A stretch of 64,000 bases of DNA from Ancylostoma caninum (lineage: Eukaryota; Nematoda; Chromadorea; Rhabditida; Ancylostomatidae). A model generated the notes under the pieces. The model had not been told where the DNA came from. It did not search any database and saw nothing but the letters and a program-made list of their open reading frames with translations. Below, piece after piece: positions 12,147 through 24,646 of this stretch. The stretch is from NCBI GenBank assembly GCA_037903475.1, contig JBAJFG010000011.1, positions 269,001 through 333,000 on the forward strand, given 5' to 3'. The translations under genes were made by a program, and so were the position numbers. How positions within the stretch are numbered: position 1 is the first letter of the stretch; the number at the start of each line of letters is the position of its first letter.

Positions 12147-14781
12147 GATCCAAGGAGTGGCGTAGTTATCACTTTTTCCACGCTACCCCCTCCCCCTCCC
12201 CCTGGCTAGCAACTCCTGTGTCAGGCACTGATAGAAACCGAGATAAAATACGCAGTTCACTAGTGAACTACGAGAATCCCGCCAGAAAAGGTCAGCAATT
12301 CATTTATCTGGCCATTTACTACGCCAAGAGGTGTGCCATGACCCTAACGGCAAACATATAATACATATAGTCATGTTATAGTAAAGATCAAACAGAATTC
12401 CAACATTGTTTCCATGGAATAGACAGTGTTCAAATTTGTCCGAAAATTTGTGACAGTCCTCTGAAACTCGCTTGAATTAGTGTCACTTTTTCCGAAAGTC
12501 GAATTCCGAGGAAAACACGAAAAAGAAACGAGCAGAAAACAAAAGAATTCCGCTCAACTTTTTCCATTCGGTGATACACTGGTACCAAGAAAACATGTGC
12601 ACGGAACGGCACATATGCTGTATTACAAAGCACCTCGTCACACGGACATTTCCCTGTGTTCTGAGAAAAATTTTCCGCATCTTCGAGGGCGAAAAAAAGC
12701 TGATTGCATAATAGACAGAAGTTTTTCATTCACTGTTTAAATTTCAAAAAAATTCGAGAGCTGCTGGAGACAGGAAGCGTATGCTGGATTGAGCCACAGC
12801 AGCGAAATTAGCCAGAAATTGACAGGCAACAACTAATTTGGTCGTTGTTTACCGTGGCAGCACATACTTCAGTAATTGTTTTGGCGGTCGAAAACAAAAA
12901 AAAGACAAAGCGTCTCCGAAAATCACAGAGCACGCGGCAGTGAAGAGGATTTCGAGTGGGGCAGCAGCAAGCACAGCGAAGCTGCTATAACCTACTTTGG
13001 GACGGGGCTGACTGACTGCTGGCAGCGATTTCACGCCAATGCGCTTATTGGCTGGCTCGGTTATCAGCAGGGCAACGAGATAACGCCAGCCCATAAACAA
13101 AAGTGCATCTGGAAATGGAGCAAGGTGACAGGCAGCTGGGGGAGGAGGGGGCGATGGACGGCTAGGAGGGGGTTCAGGGGTATCCATGTCTATGTAAGAG
13201 CAAAGGAAATCTACTGAAAACAGAAGAAAATATGAAAAAATAGCAGTTGAAGGCAGTCAAAAGCAAAGTTCAACCTGAATTTTTCGGCAATTTAAATATT
13301 CGAAAAAGTGGAAAGGTCGGCACAATTTCGGTTCCCCTGCGCCGAAGATTTCTTGCGTCGTCCAATCTCCGCCCTCAAGAAAGGATGCTTTAATGAGCTT
13401 CCCTGATAAGAATTCTTGACTGCTAAGTGGTAAATGCCCAATTTTGGAAGAAGGAAGCAGACATTTGAAGAGCATGAGAATCGCGAGCAAATAAGGAGCC
13501 TCGTTATCAAACAGACTCAGCCGCAGTCTGGAGCAAGTGTTTGGATTTGATTCAGCGAAAAAACGAGGTAGCGTCTAGCCAGTCATCTATGCCCACCTTC
13601 TTGCCTCTGTTCTAGGAATATTCTACACTTGTATCTCCATACTTGTTTGGCTTTACTTAACAGAGCATAACAGAGCAGACCTAAGGGCGAAGTAGCATGA
13701 ATTGAAACCATTTTCGAGTTAAAAAAGAGTGAGAAAGACGCTCGACAGCACGAAAATGCCTGCGTATAAGGAATGAATCATGGAAGAATGGAGCTGGAGC
13801 AGGAACGGGAAAAGAAGGAGCGGAATGAAGCCCTAGCAGGGAAAGCTTTTTTGGTGGTTCAACTGAACGAATACAACAAATTATCTCTAATTTACTTGAT
13901 TCACCACATCAAACAACCACGTTCATTTATCAGTAAGTGGATCGGAATTTGTTAATGCTGTGGAGTCGCCACGAATTAGAGACATTTCCTTGTATAAATA
14001 TTATATTACTGTGCAAAAATCAGCGTAGATGATAAAATTCCACTCATTTCATGATACTCGTTTATACGCACCTTTGAGCCTTTACCATAAATAAACGATG
14101 CAACAAAATAGCAGGAAGTAATCTACAATAACAGGGGAAAGAAGGTTGAAAGGTTAACACATAGATGACCGCACGGCCCACCGGAGAACTACGCCTTCTT
14201 TTATAATGCATTATGTGGGAAATTATTAAAATTTAATTATCTCAGCGATCTTCTTACATCGTAGCGTGGTAATAATTGTAATTCAGTAAGGCAATAAAAA
14301 AGTTATATTGGAATTTTTATTGAATTTTTGGAGCAGGAAAAGCAGCCAGAATTCGGAAAAATGTCGAAACGTGCGAAAATAGAGCGATCACCAATGCATT
14401 AAAAATAGCTCGCCGTGATTCCTTACACATAATTTGTGGAACTACTGTTCAGATTTTTCTCAATGAGATCACTTCCTGAAAAAAAAAGAACTGGGACGGA
14501 CGAGGCATTTTGGTTCCGGTGTCCTATAAACCTGGCATTAGGGTGAAAGCATAGCAATCCAACTACGAGGAAATATTAGATCATCAAATATGTAAGATCC
14601 AGCATTTCATGAAGTTCATTTGCTTCCCTTCATCCTAGGCATTTTAGTCAGGTTTTTATGCCTGTTCTAAAGCGCTTCTCTTGCTCTCCTAGAATGTTTT
14701 CATCATTTTCTACACGACCTTATACCTCTAAGATTTCGAAATTCACTGGTAATTGAATCGACAAAGAACCATACTTACATA

Positions 14782-16261
14782 CAGATGGGGTCGGCAACGG
14801 ATGCTAATTGCCTCACGCCGCCTCATGCCGCCTCACGCAACGCCGGCCCTCAGGTAAAAGTGAGGTTATTTTGCTGGAAAAGGAATAATTCGCCAAGATT
14901 TTTCTGTAAAAGGACTAGATCACTCCCAGTTCACAATGAAGCAAAAATTTGTTTTCATGCTCTCACTTCGATTTTTATCAAAATTTCAATGTTGCGAGTT
15001 CGTGGCGATACATGCTTCTCTTGCGTGACCTCTTGATAGAGTTTGATTCAGATTTGTAGAGCACACCTTGTGTTGTACCAAAATTTCGCGGAAATACCGA
15101 TTGCTACCTCACACATCAACCAGTATGCAACGGCAAAGTAGTGGTGGTAAGAAATTTTAGCACAAAGTAGACCTTATTTAGTATAGGTTCTTTTTCTAAG
15201 TTATCAATATCAGTTCTGACACTATTCTCTGCATCTACAGTTGGGTTAGAAGCCAACAGCACTAGAAAGACTGTTTTCCGTAAAGTTTTATTTTTCACAA
15301 CTAAAAATTCAAAGGCAAGGCTTGGTGACTTGGCTGCGCCTCAAGGCTGTCAATAACCATTCCTTCTCGCATGATCGGAACATTCCTTCTGCTCCTTCCT
15401 TTATCATCTAATCTTCACCCATTTTTTGCTCCAAAATAGCAGTAGACCATTTAAAAGGTAGAAAATAAATTCACAAGTGCCAGAGTGATTGATTAAATTT
15501 AGAGTAATATTCTGAGAAATGAAGTGCAATTTCCTTTATTATTCGACGTCCCATAAGAAAAATTTTCAGACCATTCATACTTGCATTACCTGGCTTCTGA
15601 TTTTATCACTGCTCACTCCGAAAAGTGTTTCCCGTCCAGTATTCAGGTGAGATTAGGAGTATTCCGATCATGCGAGAAGGAATGGTTATTGACAGCCTTG
15701 AGGCGCAGCCAAGTCACCAAGCCTTGCCTTTGAATTTTTAGTTGTGAAAAATAAAACTTTCCGGAAAACAGTCTTTCTAGTGCTGTTGGCTTCTAACCCA
15801 ACTGTAGAGATAGAGAATAGTGTCAGAACTGATATTGATAACTTAGAAAAAGAACCTATACTAAATAAGGTCTACTTCGTGCTAAAATTTCTTACCACCA
15901 CTACTTTGCCGTTGCATACTGGTTGATGTGTGAGGTAGCAATCGGTATTTCCGCGAAATTTTGGTACAACACAAGGTGTGCTCTACAAATCTGAATCAAA
16001 CTCTATCAAGAGGTCACGCAAGAGAAGCATGTATCGCCACGAACTCGCAACATTGAAATTTTGATAAAAATCGAAGTGAGAACATGAAAACAAATTTTTG
16101 CTTCATTGTGAACTGAGAGTGAATCTAGTCCTTGTACAGAAAAATCTTGGCGAATTTTTCTTTTTCCAGCCAATTAACCTCACTTTCACCTGAGGGCCGG
16201 CATTGCGTGAGGCGGCGTGAGGCGGCGTGAGGCAATTAGCACTCGGCAAGCGACCCCACCG
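14782..16261. mobile_element. Large fold-back element (about 590-bp inverted arms, TA flanks)
   Basis: Arms of about 600 bp (14782-15380 and 15662-16261) are inverted copies around a 281-bp spacer. The outer ends match (ATGGGGTCG / GTGGGGTCG) and each is bordered by TA, as for Tc1/mariner-type insertions. A 10-bp direct repeat, GCCTCACGCC, occurs three times near each end. Both arms carry a 60-codon open frame starting MKNKT, but this is only DNA duplication; nothing resembles a transposase. The arms differ at scattered sites and small indels, so the element is not brand new. Confidence 0.85.
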
Positions 16262-18567
16262 TACTTCGCTGAAATCACCTGCCAAAAAATGCTGCGGACA
16301 TGTTTGTTTTTATATTCTTTGTAGAAAAAAAGTCAAAAAAAAAACAGCCTGGACGACGCTTTCAGCAAAGTAACAAAAGCCTACGATGACTAGAAAGTAC
16401 ATTTAGGACCGAATAATGTCTTACATATATTCGAGATCGAGAACCCTATTTCGAATAAGTCGAAAGTTCGATCATTCGAAAAACTGGAAGCAACAGAACT
16501 CGTGAGGAATGACAGGAAAAGATATAAGAGTTTCTTTTTCTCACACTCGAAAGTTTCCGGATTGAGTTCTGAATTACCAACGAAATTAATTAAGGTTATC
16601 AGTTTCTATTCGGTCCAAAGTATAATACAAAGTGTTCCTTCGTCAAGATTCTTTCTGCTTTTTTTCTTTCACCAAAAGAAAGACACAGTGGAATTCGCGT
16701 TGACGATGGGCACGAAAACCACGAAAATGAGGAAGAACAATGACGTCCTTCGTGCCCTACCATCGCCACTCTCAAAAATCACTAATGTGCGGCGCTGTCG
16801 CGTCGAATCCCACTTATCGAATCAGAGTTCGAAAAGCGAACACCGACGTTCGCAATTCATGAAAACACTCGTTCTCCGCCGCATTCGACGTTCGTTTCGA
16901 CGCAGTTCGCCCTCTCAGCGAAGGGCAGACCGACGGGCGAAACATCCAAACGAAGGAGTTCCTCAACAGAAAACTAGCCAAATAATCGCGACTGATAACG
17001 CAAGGAAGTCACGCATTTCAGTTAAAAAATCCATGAAAAGAATGTTCGCCAGCGCTTAGCAACGGCAGACGAAGCGGGTGACAAAGAAGCAACCAAGAAA
17101 TCACAACTACTGATGATCAAGGGATAAACAACACAAATCGTGAACGTCGCAAGGAAATAGTCTACATCACGGCTGTGGAAGGAAAAACACAAGGCACAGA
17201 AAAGCGCATTAAACGGGGGAGGAGTGGGAGGGACAGATTTTTCCTCACAGTCATCAAAGTAATGGAGGCGGAGGGCAACAAAAACAAAATTTGCCTTCTC
17301 AGTCAGGAAATTGCATATACTATCCGTCCATGTATAACTCCTTTTGAAATTTATTTCTATAATAGATCAGTGCGATCGGCTTTAATCTAGTTAAACTGGT
17401 AATCCATATTGTCGTGTATTTAAAGCAACAAGTAAATATACCACCAGGAATTCAGATGCTGACTACGATGTTGTATTGATTCGTTTCTAAACATATAAGC
17501 GTAACAGATTTTCCAAGTGCTACGGAACTCAAGAAAAGTGCTAACAAAATGATGTGAGGAATATCTGTAGCTGAGTCCACAGTTACATACTCGCTCGCAC
17601 GCGCCACACCACAATATCGATTTAGAACGACGACGGCGATATGAATGGAGTAGCGGATGCCCAGACAATCAGAGTGGGAAAACGCGGGTGATGCGACGCG
17701 GCATGCGGGCCGAACTTCTTATGCATCCCAAATGTTTCAGATAGTTTTCTAAAGCATGAACCTAAAACGGTAAAAATGGTGGAGCCAATTTTTTTCCCTC
17801 ATAAGGAAAATGATATTTTTCACAGATATCAGAGAAATCTTCCTCGTAGCTAACAAATGCATCCATCACTTACAAGTAATGTCTATGAAGTAAGACAAAA
17901 TAAGGAAGTTGTCCGATTATACGAATGAAAAAACCGATAATAGATGAAGTGTGTATGAAACCAAAATTTAGACTGAAACTTAGAAGGGACTCACCCTTGT
18001 AGAGGAGGTGGACGGCTGCTCGACGAGACGCCGTTCCTCGTCATCTCCAGACGATGCGTTCGATGAACCTCCTCCAAAAAACATACGTCCTCGAAGCCAA
18101 TCCATAGCGTTGTTTGATAAGCAGTTCCTGCAAAGCAGTGGATCAGAACATTCCTGGGGGACGCAAGTTCACGGAGAAACAACGACGGAAACAGCACAAA
18201 CGACTCAGATGATTAGATCAAATGGAGTGGTGAACGTGCACTAATAAATCAACTACTATGATAGCTCGTTGGAGTGGAGTGGAACGGGGCAGCAGCCAGT
18301 TCGAGGCCATTAAAATGAGCGACATCCATCTAGAGCACGAAATGGCATGCGAAAAACAGCGTGCGGCGGCGCTGCGGAGCAGACGGGCGAAAACCCGAAG
18401 TGATGTCATTCACGGGTCGACAACTCGTGATTGCCGACTGCAGTCCGAGGAAATGAGTGCACGACTCAGCTCTGGCTCATAAGTGGTGACTCCCTTTGGG
18501 CTATACTCCAGCTTGTCATGGCAATATTTGATCTTTCTGATTAATGCAACCGTAAAATAACTACATA

Positions 18568-18837
18568 CAGTGGATGGCAATGGAGGTGGCCCATCTGCGG
18601 CCTCAAAAGGACGGACGCATCGCAACCGCGCCGTGCGCTGGGGCTGGTGTCGTCTGCTGCCGTGATGCTATTTCTAGTCGCTTTCTCCCCGATTTAGTCA
18701 AAAATCCTTAAAATCGGGCAGAAAAGCTTTAGATGCAGCATAACAGCAGCAGAAAACATCATTTACGACGCGTGCGGCGCGGTTGCGCGGCGTGCTTCTT
18801 GAGGCCGCGGATGGGCCACCGCCATTGATGTCCACTG
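18568..18837. mobile_element. TA-flanked MITE, family M1 copy 1 (270 bp)
   Basis: Inverted ends CAGTGGATGGCAATGG / CCATTGATGTCCACTG extend inward through the GTGGCCCATC-GCGGCCTC block for roughly 60 bp, with TA at both borders (18566-18567, 18838-18839). The middle contains CTAGTCGCTTTCTCCCCG. A second copy in the opposite orientation is at 33310-33580. Size, TIRs and TA duplication fit a Tc1/mariner-class non-autonomous element. Confidence 0.9.
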
Positions 18838-20148
18838 TAGTTAAGATTGCTGGTGGTCGCTACATATTTCCCAGACCCGAAGTGTTCCTAAGGAGGCCAC
18901 TGAAGTCTTCACCAAAGCCCTTAGCAAAATGAGTCATGGACAACCAACACTGACCGTAACCACCGGCCGAATCGGAGTCCAACCCGATGTTCCGGCGTAT
19001 GCTAGCTAGGTATATCTTAAATCTTCAACATTGGAAAATTAAATACCATTCAAAACATGCCTTTTTCTTATCTCGAGTGCTTCTCAATGTATTTTCTCAA
19101 TGTCTCTAGTTTCCAAACGTAACTACTACCGCACTGTTTAACGAATGGAGTCAGGAAACTGCAAAAAGATAGGGACTTTATCGTGCATTTTTATACATTG
19201 GTTTAGGTTGGTGCACATTTATACGACACAAGTTGCAGAGCATTTTTCCTGATGAAAATTGTGTACTATTTCACCTTGGCGGACCAAGAAACTTCAGCAA
19301 CAATTTTTGCTGGAGCTCTGCATAGCTGAGTTATTCGAGATGCTTGATAGCAGCGTAACACATTTTTGCAGGCTTAGGTACGTTACTGAAGATACGGCTT
19401 CCCGCAAAACCCTCTCAAATTTCGCGTCGAAGTGTTGCTCAGAAGCTTATCAGCGCTACTTGCATTGTTCTGCATGCAACCGCTGCTTACCTGCAAAAAT
19501 AGATATTTTTCTCACATTTTACTATGGTATGCCTACCATTACCCCACAAAAAGGGTGTTACAGTGAAAAGAGATATGACATTCGTGTTCCGCAACTCAAG
19601 GGATTTTGGTGGAAGTAATTTTTTAAAAAGATTCTTGCCCCAGCTAAAGCGAAATGGCTCGAATATTAGAGACTTTTTGGTAAACATATTTTTCACTAGT
19701 GTCTTTTTTTCAGGCCCCACAGTCATGAACTAACCCAATGCTTTATAACTTGGTTTACTTGCCTAACATGTTCTTACTACATACTCTGACCATAGCTTAA
19801 TTATAATTAATTTAATAATTAATTTCATTTCACTCAATTCTTACACTATTTCTATATTTGTCCTAACCGTTCACAGATTTTATTTTTATCTTTGAAATTT
19901 TCCTAGTCAGTGGCAGTAAATTTCACAAAAGCAAAAGATTCATTGACACTAACGAGATAAGAGCGTAAACAAGAAAACTATGAACATGCGAAAATAGAAT
20001 TTGGGTCGGGAACATCTGGTATTGGTCGATACTATGACTTGCACTACACATTCTGACTTGCTAGCAGTCCTAACGTACAGTAGTTAAACTAAAATGCAAA
20101 CAAATCAGAAAGTGTAGGACAGGTCATATTATCGACCAAAGCCAAGCG

Positions 20149-20169
20149 CCCCCCCCCCCCCTCCCTCCC
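20149..20169 (-). repeat. C tract, 13 C followed by CTCCCTCCC-type repeats
   Basis: 13 cytosines at 20149-20161, followed by TCCCTCCC. On the minus strand this is a strong G-quadruplex candidate. Confidence 0.9.
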
Positions 20170-21150
20170 GGTCAACTCCATTTTACCCCAGTGAACATCG
20201 TTGAAGAGGATTCGCAGGCATAAAAAAACGCAATGAATACCAGGAAAAGAAAAAAGAAACAATTAAACGATACGGAATGTAAAACAGGATCCGAGAGGTG
20301 TTTGAAATGTACTACCCGAACGTCACTAAGACGAAGTTTACCCGGAGTCAGGTGAAATTTCCAGGAGTATGTACATTAAATTTGAGGAGGTCCCCCAGAA
20401 AATACCAAGATTTTAAAGAAAAGGTCCTGCTAGAGAATTTAACCAATATCTAGGCAATAATGTGTTTTTGAAACTAGAAAACGTAGTATGTAGCTAAGTG
20501 GGCGGCTAGAAGCTATGGATCCAAGTCTTGGAAGCTTTGGAAAGCTTCAGGTGGAGAATCGCAGAACGTGCAATCTGTTCCACGTTGGTCTCTACTTGAA
20601 CTACAGTACGTGCAAAGACGACTGGACGTGGCAGTCACATGAACTAAACACATCCTGAATCAATGAACGAACAGCTGGAGAATGTTCTGACAAGGAACTG
20701 TAAATCTAAACAAAAAGGTTATCAGGAAAAGCGCTCTTGGGAGGGAAATTGGGCTGGCGAGCGTTTCCTGAGCTCGTGACACAGAACGTCGATGCTAATG
20801 AACTAACAGCTAATATTTCGGGAGGATTCCGGGATTGATTTAGAGAATCTAGACGTTTCTTGCAAGGAAGCAAAAATTGAACATTACATAGAAAACATCA
20901 TTCGAAGTGTGAATAGTATTACGCGGTCAAATGCATAGTAGGTCCAAATAGTTCAAATGCACAAGTAACTTCAAATAACCTTTTTTTTTCAAATTTCTTT
21001 CTTTTCATCTTGGATTCTGATATCTGAGCAAATACGTATAGCTATTCAAAAGCGCTTTGCTTCTTACACAGTCATTCTCAACATCTTCTCGATAACTCAT
21101 TTTTTCACGAGTCTAGGCCTTTTATGTAGGAATCCCTCAGACAATTTTTC

Positions 21151-21370
21151 AAAAGGACCGCAGCAGAAAACCGGAAGAACCGACAGGTGACCCGCGGTCC
21201 TTCCGGTTTCCCACTGCATTTCTTCCGAATAGCTGCTGCGGTTCCTCCGAATCGTTTCCCACACAAATCTATTCTGCTGCGGTCCTTCCGAAAATTTTTA
21301 TCTCTGCATCTTTCGCTTCTTAACCACATGAGCGCGATCTCTGTCTGCTGCGGTCCTTCCGATAATTTGG
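21151..21370 (-). repeat. Cluster of five copies of an 18-bp motif (TCGGAAGGACCGCAGCAG on the minus strand)
   Basis: Near-copies of CTGCTGCGGTCCTTCCGA occur on the plus strand near 21196, 21234, 21281 and 21344, with an inverted partial copy near 21154. Spacing is about 38-63 bp and the sequence between copies is not conserved. This is unlike a simple tandem repeat. The motif may be a protein-binding site array or a decayed minisatellite. Confidence 0.75.
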
Positions 21371-22684
21371 CTGAGCCCATGCGGTAGGAATAACGAAACG
21401 TTTTTGACGCACACATAACCATTCATAACAAATTGATAACCTCATGCATACCAACTGTTGATCGAAAAATACCTAGCAAGTAGGGTATGAAGGAAGATTT
21501 TCTGGGAATGTTTCTCAAGCTTGAATCTACTCCAGAACTTTTGGTAATAAAAAAAGAAAAAAACCCTTCAAAATAGCCTAACAGAAGTGTTAGTGGATAT
21601 AGGACGCCAAAATGTCTCTTCTTCTTTGGTTTTTGTTTCTGTTGTTCTATTTCCTGTCTTCTGTAGGTATCATGCGGTTTTTATGACTTATTGTATTTGG
21701 CGCGCCATGAGTGAATGAAATAAATGAATAAATAAATGTCAGAGATTAATAAAACGAAAGAAAGGGGTATCATGTCGGCCCAGCTACATAGAGTTGGAGC
21801 AGCCAGTAATGGTAGAAGAGCTGGCAATCGCACTCTGGAGCTCCATCACTCCATGCCCGCGCACTAACCCCAGTGGGATCCAACATTCTATGAGTGCCTT
21901 TGAGCCAATAAATCACACAAGAATGCCGCTGCTTCCTATTCTACTTCAGGAAAGAGAGGCACCCTTCTTCGACAACAGATACGAGGGACCGATCAAATTT
22001 CACGCGCTTCTTTCAAGGAAATCATTAGGTGCCGAAAGGGCGGGCGCGGAAACAAATCGCGGAAACAATTTTCCAGAGGAGGAAGGAATGGAAACGTGCA
22101 CGAGAAAAAAGAGAAAACAGAAGGGACAAAGATGAGAGTGGTAAGACGTGTCCAAAGAGCTTTCATTTGTCATTGAACATGGGCATGTACTGGTGATTGA
22201 TGTTTTTGAGTTCTTACCTCAGAGTTCAAATATTCTCAATAGATTTTCTTGATTGTTTCCATTTCATGGGTCTGATCCATCACTTAGCCCAGTCCAGCTT
22301 TCAAAAAAAAAAGAGCCTGATGGAGTCTTTGAGATGAAAATGAAGAAATATTTTCAGAATTTTCTTCTCTCTAGCATTCCTATCACTATCTTCACTACTG
22401 AGACGGACCATAGCAGGATAGCACACCTGCACGACAAGGAAAACAATTCTAATAATCAAGCAGCAATAACAATGGATGTTAATGGACCGAAGCCATGACA
22501 GAAATTACAGTATTGACCATAAATTAGCTCCAGGGAATGCGAATATCCAGAAAATGAAGAGTATGGATATGTGTCTGTTATGCTCATGTCTACGTTACGA
22601 ATCGCTCTTTCGAACGTACGCACAGCCTGCAAGAAATTAACACATTTCAGAAGCATGAAAATGTGAGCAGCCGACATTTTCTCT

Positions 22685-22693
22685 CCCCCCCCC
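22685..22693 (-). repeat. Homopolymer tract, 9 C
   Basis: Nine cytosines, the shortest of the seven G/C runs listed. Confidence 0.85.
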
Positions 22694-24112
22694 TTAATAC
22701 ACTAGAAAATTTTTTGAAAAAATCGAGAAAAAAATCAACTATGACTATTCAGCTGTAGTTGAATGTGCGCTCTATTTGGCCCTCTTATAAACCACGGTGC
22801 TCAAACAAAGTGAAACTCTACATCATCAGTGAAAATTAGTCCAGAAAACGTGACAGTGCATGCGGATGTGTGGCAGAACAATCAAATCCACAAAAGACGG
22901 AAAAGCGGTCTGCTTCAGTGAAATCAACTGAGGAACGCAAGTGTTCACGATTACAGGGCACTTCCCCGGCGGAAACGCGCAGTTTTCGAAGTCGTCCGCA
23001 AAGGAAGTGGAAATCAACGAGCTGTGAAGGATTCGCACTCCATTCCTATGGTGCTTGGTCAGTTTTTTGAACTTTCGCCACCAGACGCTCACTCTGAAGC
23101 GAACGGTGGAGGTTGTCTACGAAAGTGAAAGTGACAGATGGAAAAGAGTAACAGGTGCGGAGAGGAACACCTGACCACATAGAAGTTAGCAGCAAAGGAA
23201 ATTGAGGGCTCTCCAAAAGATTCCAATCGGGGGAATACAGAAATGGATAAACTACTCAGCACTGATTAGAAAGAACTTGGATGAATAAATGAATAAATTT
23301 TAAATGAATAGAAGTGTCACGCCGTACGGAGGAGTTCGCGACTGTTCTGCTTATAAGACAGCCAGCCCAAGCTTTAGCAAGGAAATGTTGTTCCTGTGCG
23401 ATGGAATAGGATTCAAATAAATGATCTGAATGAAAGGCACAAATGAACTATGGAAAGCGGTACCGAAGCGGGCGGTGTCGCCTCAGCATCGACTGATCAG
23501 AAGAACTCTCGCTGCACGTAAGCGACTGATAACATGGAACAGCTGGCAATTGACGAAAACTCGCGCTGTCAAGCCGGTCACCTGACGTTGGCGGTAAAAC
23601 CATGAGATTCACCAGCAAAGCTCCACTGTACTGAAGCTTCTAGAGCTAACTAGAGGTGGTTTCCCTACAAAGTACAATACTGTTAGTCTTTGCCCAGAAG
23701 ACGAAAAAGACGCGAAGCAGCGTCCTTTTCGTCTTTTTTGCTATAACTTTGCTATATGAAAAATAAGCCCAAAACGGCTTATACACGTTTGGAACCAACG
23801 TCTCAAGATCTCTAAGGTGGCATTAAAGCCATTGAGCCACGTCTACAAAAGCAAGCTTTCAGGACGGGCCACACGCCTCCGAAAAGCTTACCGTAAAAAT
23901 ATAGATTTAGATGGAAATCTGTAGAACACCAGCAATTATTATGTTTCATCCACAGTATTCGTTCAAATATGCTAAATCAAATGTTTCTGAGAACTTCTGG
24001 TAACTTCTGTTGTCAGCGAGATAGTGTTCTAAAAACTTAATCATGCGGTTTTGATTCAGCAGCTTTATCGCTACATAATTATAGATCTTGGAACGCTGGC
24101 TCTGAATATATA

Positions 24113-24646
24113 CAGTACCGGCCAAAATTATATAGCCTTTTGGAGTCTCCTCCATTTCCTTCATAACTTCATTTAGAGTGAAGCTTCAAAGCTGATATTT
24201 TTATGGGTGTTGTAGACACCAACACGTGATAGAAAAAGAGTGACATCGCACCATTTCGTCAACTAGTTCCCTTTAGACGAAATAGTTATCCATAAAGGTC
24301 GAAATCCAGAATTTTGCAGCATCTACAAAAGATCACAGAAGGGCTCCTATGGACAGTATTTTAGAAGAATTGGACTTCTTGTGATCGATACGACTCATAT
24401 TCGGATGGAAACGTGTGCTTTCAGATCGTTGGTCAAAGCATACGAAGCATGATTTCAGCAGTAAATCAATGTAAGAATTTCTACCGAATTAGGTCATTCT
24501 TCCTTGGTTACTATGTTAAGTCAGTCATGATGCACCCAGAAGTCCATATCACAAAAGAGGTCCTTTCGTTTCTTTCCATGCAAAGCCTTACTCCTCAAAA
24601 GTTATGCAGGAAAATTCAAAAGGCTATATAATTTTGGCCGGTACTG
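24113..24646. mobile_element. Tc1-like non-autonomous element (534 bp, 30-bp perfect TIRs, TA target)
   Basis: The ends are perfect inverted repeats of 30 bp beginning CAGTACCGGCCAAAATTATA. They are flanked by TA at 24111-24112 and 24647-24648, the Tc1/mariner signature. The interior has no transposase-like frame. Perfect TIRs suggest relatively recent mobility by a transposase supplied elsewhere in the genome. Confidence 0.92.

Larger units (their letters stand above)
8739..14781. other. No gene recognised
   Basis: Contains R1 copy B, the G tract at 9747 and the AT-rich block near 12.0 kb. The longest open frame (9603-10184) runs across the G-rich simple repeat and has no motif. Confidence 0.5.
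16262..24112. other. No secure gene; MITE M1 copy 1 and the 18-bp motif cluster only
   Basis: A 117-codon Arg/Lys-rich frame from an ATG at 16706 to 17059 follows a pyrimidine-rich stretch, and small plus-strand frames lie at 18008-18482. None has a recognised domain or a spliced partner. A run of AATGAATAAATAAATG at 21714-21740 looks like the 3' tail of a LINE-type retroelement, but no reverse transcriptase is visible. Confidence 0.45.

Noticed and set aside
15116..15926. Two identical-looking 60-codon frames starting MKNKT on opposite strands
   Set aside because: They are mirror copies from the two arms of the fold-back element, with no transposase or other motif.
16502..17059. 185-codon plus-strand frame, Arg/Lys-rich C-terminal part
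   Set aside because: The first half reads through AT-rich, Phe-rich sequence. No domain, no splice partner and no poly(A) signal make it weak; it is mentioned in the regional entry only.
22826..23092. FADD string in a minus-strand frame, suggesting reverse transcriptase
   Set aside because: Only this four-residue match; no surrounding reverse-transcriptase motifs.
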